From contig JADLDX010000922.1 in NCBI GenBank assembly GCA_020846515.1, positions 1 through 5,001 on the forward strand: a DNA stretch of 5,001 bases. The letters are read 5' to 3'. Position 1 is the first letter of the stretch; the number at the start of each line of letters is the position of its first letter. The DNA is from Pirellulaceae bacterium (GTDB lineage Bacteria; Planctomycetota; Planctomycetia; Pirellulales; Pirellulaceae). The notes beneath the pieces are model-generated. The model searched no databases. It saw only the letters and a list, made by a program, of their open reading frames with translations, and had not been told where the DNA came from. A program made the position numbers and the translations under genes. This document shows positions 1 to 5,001 of this stretch, in pieces.

Positions 1-2078
1 GAGGCTGGTAGACCGGCCTCAGCCGCTTCAGCACTTGCACCAGTAACTTGTTCACCCACAACCTGCTCAACAGGTTTGGCCGAGTTAAACCATGGATCGA
101 TAGCCAGGTTGGCTTCAGTACCCACGGACCAAATACCACTGCGATTCAAAACCGGCAGTGTCACCGTGTCAGAACCTTGAGTCAGCGGTGTCAGAGCGCC
201 CAGTGGATCGCGGAGCCAATACGCTGGCTGAATCGCTGCCCCACCATCGGTCGTCTTAGCTGGCGGGCCACTCATTTGCTCCAAGGAAGGCGCTGACGCG
301 AGTGAAGCTCCTGCAGCACCCGGGTCACTTGAGAGACCCGATCCAGCTGGCTCGTTCGAACGCTCTGCTGGCAACGGCTGGCCCACGCTGGCTTGACTGG
401 CGTCACTAGTGACCGACGGACTGGTCTGTTCAGGCAATACGATTTGTGTGGAGCTACCCGTGGCCAAGGCCGGTTGTAGTTCGCCTTGCGAACCCTCGAA
501 CCACTCGAGCGCATTTTTCATCATGACCGGAAAAGCGATCCGTAGCGGGAGGTCACCTTGATCGAGATCTACATTCAGAATCAACACATCACCCGTCGAC
601 CGACGCAGATGAACCAGGAGCGGTTCCTCCAGGGGCGTCTTTATCAGCACGCTCGGTTCATTGGTAAACGTCAGTTGTCGCGCGGCCGGAAACAAGACGT
701 TGGTCAACTTGACATGCTGCGTGATCGGCGATTGTTCATCGACGCTGGCTACCAGCGGTTGCTCCATCAACTCGCCCATCGTCCACAAATCGCAGGCGCT
801 ATCGGGATTGATCACCAGCAGCTTACCGGGCGGCAACGGATTGGGCACGATCTTGTGCAGGATGGTAATCGAGCGCATCGCCTCAGGTGGCAACTGCCTG
901 TTCAACTCAGGTTGAGCACCAGACTGAGCACCAGTCTGCGGCGCGAGCTCCGCTGGAGATTTCACCGATGGTGTTGTCGCTGCGGTTGAATCTGCGGTTG
1001 AATCTGACTGAGTTGTCTCGGTTGGCGGCGTGTCTAATTTAAAGTGCTTGAGATCGACCAGTGGAATAGATTCCAGCACACTTTTCAGAAACAGACTGCC
1101 CGGCGAGACCAGGCTAACTTCGATCGGTCGACGCACCGGCAAGACAGCTCGAGCTGTATTATCTGTGCTGAGCGCGTCGGGTGTGTTGAGGGTAGCCACC
1201 AGGCGGCCACCGCTGGCCGACGCTTGATCTAAATGCCAGGTCTTGTTTGCCCCGGCAGCCAATTCAATGGGCATGACATCTACCAATTGATCTTCCAGCG
1301 TCACTTCCAATCGCCCTTGATAGGCTTGATCGCTCAGATTGCTAACCTCTACCAATATTTGATAGCCAATGGCATCTAACAAACTGCGCCGCACCTGAAA
1401 CTGAGTAATGGCCACGTTGTCTTGTTTGCTGCCGAAACCTAGCAGCGTTATCGCGGCGTCACGGCTCAGCGCGGCCGTGGCTTCATCGCAACCGTCGGTC
1501 AAAACATAAATCGTCGAACGCGAATCATTGACCAGCAAGCGGCGGGCAGCGGTCACCGTTTCGCTCAAGGCCGAGGGAGCATCGGTCTGAGATAACTTGG
1601 CGATCGTTTCCAGCAAGGAACGCGCGTGATCGGTCAAACCGATAGCGACCTCTGGTTTGCCACCGGCAGATAAGATGGCCATCTCGTCACCCACACGTAG
1701 CGAACGCACCACAGCCACCGCCGCGCGCTTCGCAGCATCCAGTCGCGTCTGCCCCTTGTCCATGGCGGCCATGCTGGCCGAGTTATCCAGGACCACCAGG
1801 ACTTTGCGTCCCTGCGTCTTCTGCCAGTGCCACAACGGATCAAGCAACGCAAACACCATCAACAGCAACCGCAGCAGTTGCAAGAGCAGCGAGAGAATAT
1901 GTCGCAGTTGTTGCCACCAGGCTCGCGGTTTCTGCTCATGGAAAACTTTATCCCAAAACAGAAATGTACTAACCTGCTGCCGACGCAGCCGCACCTTTAG
2001 CACGTACAGCAACACAATGGGCACGGCCAGCGCCGCCCACCACATGCCCATCGGGTTTGCAAATTCAAGTAAGTTCAT
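1..2078 (-). CDS. BatA-like membrane-anchored VWA domain protein, C-terminus beyond window
   Basis: The largest gene of the window reads leftward from ATG at 2078 and stays open to the edge (692 codons visible). The start fits the family: residues 1–35 form the BatA-type N-terminus (FANPMGMWWAALAVP, a membrane segment at about 11–27, then an Arg-rich turn), and a second membrane segment lies at about 61–80. A VWA domain follows at about 92–215, with MIDAS residues D98, S100 and S102 (DNSAS) and T194-D195-G196. The middle MIDAS threonine is unclear; T165 or S169 are candidates. Residues 240–315 look like a beta-sandwich domain. Residues 318–345 and 403–528 resemble the glutamine-amidotransferase-like part of planctomycete BatA proteins (LLVINPDSACDLW, LPLRIAFPVMMKNALEWF). 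Two low-complexity linkers interrupt it, at 351–396 (T/S/A/Q-rich) and 549–612. The protein is probably anchored in the cytoplasmic membrane and works with the upstream MoxR and DUF58 proteins. No clear Shine-Dalgarno site precedes the ATG. Function beyond the family is unknown. Confidence 0.9.
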   Translation of the reverse strand, partial: MNLLEFANPMGMWWAALAVPIVLLYVLKVRLRRQQVSTFLFWDKVFHEQKPRAWWQQLRHILSLLLQLLRLLLMVFALLDPLWHWQKTQGRKVLVVLDNSASMAAMDKGQTRLDAAKRAAVAVVRSLRVGDEMAILSAGGKPEVAIGLTDHARSLLETIAKLSQTDAPSALSETVTAARRLLVNDSRSTIYVLTDGCDEATAALSRDAAITLLGFGSKQDNVAITQFQVRRSLLDAIGYQILVEVSNLSDQAYQGRLEVTLEDQLVDVMPIELAAGANKTWHLDQASASGGRLVATLNTPDALSTDNTARAVLPVRRPIEVSLVSPGSLFLKSVLESIPLVDLKHFKLDTPPTETTQSDSTADSTAATTPSVKSPAELAPQTGAQSGAQPELNRQLPPEAMRSITILHKIVPNPLPPGKLLVINPDSACDLWTMGELMEQPLVASVDEQSPITQHVKLTNVLFPAARQLTFTNEPSVLIKTPLEEPLLVHLRRSTGDVLILNVDLDQGDLPLRIAFPVMMKNALEWFEGSQGELQPALATGSSTQIVLPEQTSPSVTSDASQASVGQPLPAERSNEPAGSGLSSDPGAAGASLASAPSLEQMSGPPAKTTDGGAAIQPAYWLRDPLGALTPLTQGSDTVTLPVLNRSGIWSVGTEANLAIDPWFNSAKPVEQVVGEQVTGASAEAAEAGLPA
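913..936. repeat. 12-bp coding tandem duplication (TGAGCACCAGAC/TGAGCACCAGTC)
   Basis: Two adjacent 12-bp units at 913–924 and 925–936 differ at one base. They lie in frame in the first linker of the BatA-like gene and encode a repeated G-A-Q-x segment (GAQSGAQP, residues 383–390). The length is a multiple of three, so loss or gain of a unit would keep the frame. Confidence 0.8.
981..1004. repeat. 12-bp coding tandem duplication, exact (TGCGGTTGAATC x2)
   Basis: Two identical 12-bp units at 981–992 and 993–1004 encode a doubled D-S-T-A (residues 359–366) in the same linker of the BatA-like protein as the duplication at 913–936. An exact copy suggests a recent duplication by replication slippage in an unstructured, tolerant linker. 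Confidence 0.85.
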
Positions 2079-2105
2079 AGAGCTGAGGGGGTGAGAACTT
2101 GAGGA

Positions 2106-2131
2106 CTTGATGCGTGATGCTTGATGCGTGA
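2106..2131. repeat. Direct repeat between the DUF58 and BatA-like genes
   Basis: Two exact copies of CTTGATGCGTGA lie at 2106–2117 and 2120–2131, separated by TG, giving a 14-bp period. They fill nearly half of the 58-nt gap between the DUF58 stop (2137) and the BatA-like start (2078). A further CTTGA sits just to the left, at 2098–2102. The repeat is not self-complementary, so it is not a hairpin or terminator. Its role is unknown; slippage-prone spacer DNA is the simplest reading. Confidence 0.75.
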
Positions 2132-2136
2132 GTTTT

Positions 2137-3015
2137 TTAAGCCAGGCCGCCGGCGGCGCGCATCATGCGTAGGATCAGTTCGTCAAAGGGGACATCGATG
2201 GTCGTTCGCGTGCAGGACAACGAGTAATTGCGGCAATAGGTCTCGATCTGCTCGAGGAACTCACGAAACAGTTGTTGGTATTGGCGCAGTTTGCGTTCCG
2301 TAACGGTCAACTTGCGCAGCTCGCCGGTCTCCACTTCAACCAGTTCGATATCGCCTAAGAAACTTGGCTGCGCCTCTTCCTGAGTATGCAGTTGAATCAC
2401 ATGCGGTTCAAATTTTCGGTGACGCAGGATATCCATGCCTTTCTTAAAACCACTTTGATCAAACAGATCGCTGAGAATGATCACCAGCCCGGTGCGAGGG
2501 GCACGATTGACAAAACCGCGGACAACTCGCGCCAAGTCGGTATTGGTGCCAGTCACTTTTAACTCGTCCAGGAATCGCAGCACCGACAAGATTCGATCCT
2601 TGCCGCGAGTCAATTGCATGGATGCACACACTTCATGAGCGTAGGCATGGATCGCGACGCGATCCAGATCGGCCAAGGCGATGTAGGCCAGGGCCGCCGC
2701 CACTTGCCGCGCGTAGTCGAACTTGCTGGGTGCCCCCGTGTTCATACTCGGAGAAATATCCAGCAAGATATACACATGTAAATCCTCTTCTTCCTGAAAA
2801 CGCTTCAGCAGCAGGTCGCCATAACGCGCGTAAATGTTCCAATCCAAGTAACGTAAATCATCCCCGCGTGAATACTCGCGATGGTCAGCAAACTCGATAC
2901 CTCCGCCCATCTGCTTCGTCCGTCGCTGTGCCAGCAACTGACCACGAAATACGCGTTTGGATATCAGCGAGAGATACTCCAGCCGTTTCAGAAATTCAGA
3001 GTCGAACAAGGACAT
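2137..3015 (-). CDS. DUF58 family protein with VWA-like domain (soluble)
   Basis: This 292-residue protein has the usual length for the short, membrane-free DUF58 type and is probably cytosolic. The DUF58 signature is at residues 40–72: IEFADHREYSRGDD, then RYLDWNIYAR and GDLLLKRF. It leads into a VWA fold with a complete-looking MIDAS site: D86, S88 and S90 (LDISPSM), threonines in TGTNTD at 155–160, and S182-D183 in LSDLFD. A metal ion is therefore probably bound, which in VWA proteins mediates partner binding. The C-terminus (about 235–262) is helical and charged. The start is set by the family N-terminus (LFDSEFLKRLEYLSLISKRVFRG) and by a GAGGAG site upstream. It follows the MoxR gene by 42 nt and precedes the BatA-like gene by 58 nt, so it is the middle gene of the probable operon. 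The exact biochemical role of DUF58 proteins is not established; they are taken as partners or substrates of MoxR ATPases. Confidence 0.93.
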   Translation of the reverse strand: MSLFDSEFLKRLEYLSLISKRVFRGQLLAQRRTKQMGGGIEFADHREYSRGDDLRYLDWNIYARYGDLLLKRFQEEEDLHVYILLDISPSMNTGAPSKFDYARQVAAALAYIALADLDRVAIHAYAHEVCASMQLTRGKDRILSVLRFLDELKVTGTNTDLARVVRGFVNRAPRTGLVIILSDLFDQSGFKKGMDILRHRKFEPHVIQLHTQEEAQPSFLGDIELVEVETGELRKLTVTERKLRQYQQLFREFLEQIETYCRNYSLSCTRTTIDVPFDELILRMMRAAGGLA

Positions 3016-3027
3016 GCTTAGTTAGAA

Positions 3028-3033
3028 CTCCTC
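3028..3033 (-). promoter_or_regulatory. Shine-Dalgarno site of the DUF58 gene
   Basis: Read on the minus strand, GAGGAG lies 12 nt before the ATG at 3015. The spacing is slightly long, but it is the best ribosome-binding match among the three minus-strand genes. It supports the assigned start and independent translation initiation within the operon. Confidence 0.6.
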
Positions 3034-3057
3034 AGGTGGGCTGCTGACGACCGAATC

Positions 3058-4068
3058 TCAAACCAACTGCAGTTTGTCGACGCTCTTTAAAATATCTTCG
3101 ACGATTGCATCGGTTTGAACATCTTCCGCCTGGCCTTCAAAGTTCAGCAGGATTCGATGACGCAAGCAATTCACCGCCACCGCTCGGATATCGTCGCAAG
3201 CGACATGGAAGCGATGATCGAGTATGGCGTAAATTTTCGACGCCAGGATAACGGCTTGCGCGCCGCGAGGACTGGAGCCATACCGTACAAATTGCCGAAC
3301 CATCGGACTGGCCAATTCGTTGTCCGGATGAGAACTCATCACCGTTTGAATTGCGTAACGTCGCACTTCATCGCTGATCGGTATGCGCCTCGCTAGTCGG
3401 CTCATCTCGACGATACGTTCCGGTTCCATCAAACGGGTAGCTACCGGCGATTGACTCTCCGTAGTGCGATCAAGAATGACTTCAATCTCTTCGGTCGTCG
3501 GAAACGGTACCAGCAACTTATAGAAGAATCGATCCAGTTGAGCTTCTGGCAACGGATAAGTGCCCTCCATTTCTAACGGATTCTGAGTGGCCATCACGAA
3601 GAACAGACCTTCCAGTTGATGCGACACCCCGCCGACTGTCACGCTTTTCTCCTGCATGGCTTCCAGCAGCGCAGACTGAGTCTTTGGAGTGGCGCGGTTG
3701 ATCTCGTCGGCCAACAGAATGTTGGCAAACACCGGCCCACGTTCAAACTGAAACCTTCTTCCACCAGTCGACTTGTCTTCAAACAGCACGTTGGTGCCAA
3801 TCAAGTCGGCCGGCATCAAGTCGGGTGTAAACTGAATGCGTGAGAAACTAGAGTGCAAAGCGCTGGCTAATGTGCGCACCAACAGCGTCTTGCCCAGTCC
3901 CGGCACGCCTTCCAGCAATACATGTCCGCCCGCAATTAAACCAGTCAGTACGCCTTCGACAATCTTGCTCTGACCGACGACGACTTTGCCAATCTCCGTT
4001 CGCAGTTTATTAAAATCTTCCCGAAAGCGAATGAGATCCTCTTTGAGCTGATAATCGACATCGGTCAT
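3058..4068 (-). CDS. MoxR family AAA+ ATPase
   Basis: This 336-residue protein has the normal full length for the MoxR family (AAA_3 ATPase core plus a C-terminal helical lid). Visible motifs in order: Walker A GVPGLGKT at 54–61, the family segment IQFTPDLMPADLIGTN at 78–93, Walker B ILLADEINRA at 117–126, sensor 1 ATQNP at 160–164, the MoxR hallmark EGTYPLPEAQLDRF at 168–181 including the likely arginine finger R180, and sensor 2 GSSPRGAQ at 264–271 with R268. All catalytic residues are present, so it should hydrolyse ATP, probably as a ring-shaped hexamer in the cytosol. MoxR proteins are known to act as chaperone-like remodelers of neighbouring VWA proteins; here the partners are presumably the DUF58 and BatA-like proteins encoded downstream. 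It is the first gene of the probable operon. Only a weak AGGGA ribosome site precedes the ATG (9 nt spacing). The specific process served is not shown by the sequence. Confidence 0.96.
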   Translation of the reverse strand: MTDVDYQLKEDLIRFREDFNKLRTEIGKVVVGQSKIVEGVLTGLIAGGHVLLEGVPGLGKTLLVRTLASALHSSFSRIQFTPDLMPADLIGTNVLFEDKSTGGRRFQFERGPVFANILLADEINRATPKTQSALLEAMQEKSVTVGGVSHQLEGLFFVMATQNPLEMEGTYPLPEAQLDRFFYKLLVPFPTTEEIEVILDRTTESQSPVATRLMEPERIVEMSRLARRIPISDEVRRYAIQTVMSSHPDNELASPMVRQFVRYGSSPRGAQAVILASKIYAILDHRFHVACDDIRAVAVNCLRHRILLNFEGQAEDVQTDAIVEDILKSVDKLQLV

Positions 4069-4150
4069 GAAACGGTATCCCTGATGAGACTCAAGCTGCC
4101 AGCACTTGCGCAGCGCACAATATCAGAACAGACGCAGACGCGGTTAACAC

Positions 4151-4179
4151 TTTATAATACCCAGCGGATGCCAGTGCAA
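4151..4179 (-). promoter_or_regulatory. Candidate sigma-70-type promoter of the moxR-DUF58-BatA-like operon
   Basis: On the minus strand, a TTGCAC box (4174–4179) and a TATAAA box (4151–4156) are separated by exactly 17 nt, close to the TTGACA/TATAAT consensus. Transcription would begin near 4144, leaving a leader of about 75 nt before the MoxR ATG at 4068. The -35 box lies inside the inverted repeat at 4164–4192, so that dyad could be an operator. The call rests on motif matching only. Confidence 0.45.
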
Positions 4180-4203
4180 ATTTTGCATCCGCCAGCGTTT
4201 TTT
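4164..4203 (+). terminator. Terminator-like hairpin with T-run (or operator dyad)
   Basis: GCGGATGC at 4164–4171 pairs perfectly with GCATCCGC at 4185–4192 around a 13-nt loop. After CAGCG comes a run of six T at 4198–4203, a layout like a Rho-independent terminator read rightward. The gap between stem and T-run is longer than ideal. No plus-strand gene lies to the left that would need it, so it might block antisense transcription. Alternatively, the dyad, which also contains the near-palindrome TGCAAATTTTGCA at 4175–4187, could be a regulator site over the -35 box of the operon promoter. Confidence 0.4.
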
Positions 4204-4209
4204 AGCCCC

Positions 4210-4349
4210 TGTAGTACCTGAACGGTCCTGCCTGCCCTCCGGTTCCTATACTACCGACATTTGTAGCGGTTGGGCGCAAGCCCTCCGGTTCCTACACTAC
4301 CGGCACTTGTAGCGGTTGGGCGCAAGCCCTCCGGTTCCTACACTACCGG
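4210..4349. repeat. REP-like tandem hairpin repeats, 46-bp unit (type A)
   Basis: Two full 46-bp units (4234–4279 and 4280–4325, three mismatches) are followed by a 24-bp start of a third (4326–4349). Each junction forms a 35-nt imperfect hairpin, at 4262–4296 and 4308–4342: TGTAG pairs with CTACA, CGG with CCG, and GGGC with GCCC around a GCAA loop, with small bulges between. A degenerate forerunner spans 4210–4250 (TGTAG to CTATA). The GTAG at the hairpin foot recalls REP elements mobilised by RAYT transposases, but no such transposase is in the window. The minus-strand core CCGGAGGGCTTGCGCCC is shared with the type B repeats to the right. Confidence 0.8.
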
Positions 4350-4355
4350 GATATA

Positions 4356-4442
4356 CCGGACGGCTTGCGCCGTTCTAAAATGCTTCACCGGACGGCTTGC
4401 GCCGTTCCGCTTCTAAATTGATTCGCCGGACGGCACAGTCCG
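4356..4442. repeat. REP-like hairpin repeats, inverted relative to type A (type B)
   Basis: Two exact 20-bp copies start at 4356 and 4388 with the core CCGGACGGCTTGCGCCG. Each folds as GGACGGC against GCCGTTC around a TTGC loop (7 bp, one G-T pair). A third copy at 4426 keeps only CCGGACGGC and then changes to ACAGTCCG, forming a different small hairpin (CGGAC 4427–4431 with GTCCG 4438–4442). The core matches the minus-strand core of the type A repeats except at two bases that pair with each other. Together the blocks resemble a BIME, a cluster of REP units in opposing orientation. Confidence 0.75.
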
Positions 4443-4656
4443 CTTACTATGCAAACCATAACGATGACGTAACTTGCCCGCGCTAGCATAGCCTACTGCG
4501 TTCACCCACTGCGGTCGTTTGTCTCTGGAGCGATCTGCCACATCGTTTCGGTATTGAATTTCCTACGCGCTAAAATCTTTTGGCAATGTCAATCCAGCGC
4601 GAAACTCAGCGATGAACCAAGTGTTTGTAGGAGAGGTAATAGTTACTGGAGCTATC
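4443..4656. other. Intergenic stretch without a recognisable gene
   Basis: This is the rest of the divergent region, between the hairpin repeats and the zinc-ribbon gene. No convincing coding frame, tRNA or terminator was seen. A 6-bp inverted repeat, CTATGC (4447–4452) and GCATAG (4486–4491), brackets 33 bp and may mark the end of the repeat element. The promoter of the plus-strand gene should lie here, but no box pair with good spacing was found: TTGAAT at 4554 and TAAAAT at 4571 are only 11 nt apart. Confidence 0.5.
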
Positions 4657-4662
4657 GGAGAG
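4657..4662 (+). promoter_or_regulatory. Shine-Dalgarno site of the zinc-ribbon gene
   Basis: GGAGAG lies 8 nt before the ATG at 4671. This is good spacing and supports that start codon. Confidence 0.6.
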
Positions 4663-4670
4663 AATCCATT

Positions 4671-5001
4671 ATGGAAACCATCGCAATAGAATGCCCCAAT
4701 GGCCATCGATTGACAGGCCCTGCTGAGTTGGTGGGGCGCAAGGTCCGGTGTCCCAAATGCGCTACCACGTTTCAACTGCAAGTACCGGCTAAGAAAACTT
4801 TAACAGAGACGGGAGTGATGCGCTTGCTGGGTGATGTAACCCCAGTGCCTGCACCACCTGATGAAACACCGAAGTCCACCAAGAACTGCAATCGCTGCCA
4901 TCTGCCAATCTCGATTCACGCCAACGTCTGCGAGCACTGCAAATGTTACGTCGGTGTGTTGCCCTCATTTTTGTCGCAGATGATCGCGGAAGGCAAAAGC
5001 A
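4671..5001 (+). CDS. Double zinc-ribbon protein, N-terminal part only
   Basis: The first 110 codons of a gene that runs off the right edge. The N-terminus (residues 6–38) is a short zinc ribbon with ligands C8 and H12 (CPNGH) and C27 and C30 (CPKC), a type common at the start of planctomycete proteins. A Pro/Thr-rich linker (about 41–70) leads to a second ribbon, C73-x2-C76 with C87-x2-C90 (CNRC, CEHC), the four-cysteine pattern of zinc-ribbon domains; C92 follows directly. No signal peptide or membrane segment is visible in this part, so a cytosolic start is likely. The start is supported by GGAGAG 8 nt upstream and by the ribbon beginning right after it. The gene is divergent from the MoxR operon with 600 bp between, so joint function is not implied. 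Zinc ribbons of this kind mediate nucleic-acid or protein contacts; the main domain probably lies beyond the window and the function is unknown. Confidence 0.85.
   Translation, partial: METIAIECPNGHRLTGPAELVGRKVRCPKCATTFQLQVPAKKTLTETGVMRLLGDVTPVPAPPDETPKSTKNCNRCHLPISIHANVCEHCKCYVGVLPSFLSQMIAEGKS

Noticed and set aside
558..989. Plus-strand open frame of 143 codons
   Set aside because: It lies fully antisense to the BatA-like gene, its product is Arg/Gln/His-rich with no recognisable domain, and the opposite strand has clear family motifs.
1657..2094. Plus-strand open frame of 145 codons
   Set aside because: It is antisense to the membrane anchor and VWA domain of the BatA-like gene. The Ser/Arg/Cys-rich composition is typical of a shadow frame.
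2622..3047. Plus-strand open frame of 141 codons
   Set aside because: It is antisense to the DUF58 signature region and has Arg/Pro-rich composition with no domain.
4069..4150. Possible riboswitch or small RNA in the MoxR leader
   Set aside because: The roughly 75-nt leader shows no strong stem or known riboswitch core by eye.
4234..4349. Possible CRISPR array in the 46-bp repeats
   Set aside because: The units abut directly with no unique spacers between them, the neighbouring repeats differ in type and orientation, and no cas gene is present.
4563..4781. Minus-strand open frame of 72 codons across the start of the zinc-ribbon gene
   Set aside because: It overlaps the zinc-ribbon coding start on the other strand, has no good ribosome site, and has no recognisable motif. 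The zinc ligands on the plus strand decide in favour of that gene.

Overview
The window looks like a piece of a planctomycete chromosome, most likely from a Pirellulaceae-type organism. This is an inference from protein style, not from a marker gene. The supports are the MoxR–DUF58–BatA-like gene order, the wording of the DUF58 and BatA-like proteins, a short N-terminal zinc ribbon of the C-x3-H / C-x2-C kind on the right-hand gene, weak or absent Shine-Dalgarno sites, and repeat-rich intergenic DNA.

Layout. Positions 1–4068 hold three genes on the minus strand, read right to left: a MoxR-family AAA+ ATPase (3058–4068), a soluble DUF58/von Willebrand A (VWA) protein (2137–3015), and a large membrane-anchored BatA-like VWA protein (start at 2078, running off the left edge with 692 codons visible). 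The gaps are 42 and 58 nt, so they are probably one transcript. A sigma-70-like promoter candidate for it lies at 4151–4179. Positions 4069–4670 are a 600-bp divergent intergenic region. It contains that promoter, an overlapping 8-bp inverted repeat followed by a T-run, and a cluster of palindromic repeats (about 4210–4442). A plus-strand gene starts at 4671 and runs off the right edge; 110 codons of a small double-zinc-ribbon protein are visible.

How the genes work together. MoxR ATPases are known to act as chaperone-like partners of VWA proteins encoded next to them. DUF58 proteins and BatA-like proteins carry metal-binding (MIDAS) VWA domains, and the motifs are visible in both here. The expected picture is an ATP-driven module at the cytoplasmic membrane, with cytosolic MoxR and DUF58 acting on or with the membrane-anchored BatA-like protein. 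Related modules have been linked to stress tolerance or assembly of metal or cell-envelope complexes, but the sequence does not reveal the target here.

The most noteworthy finding is in the intergenic repeats. Two repeat types lie in opposite orientations and share one 17-nt hairpin core. They differ at just two positions of that core, and those two positions pair with each other (G-C in one type, C-G in the other). This is direct evidence for a conserved hairpin, resembling REP/BIME elements with GTAG-type ends.
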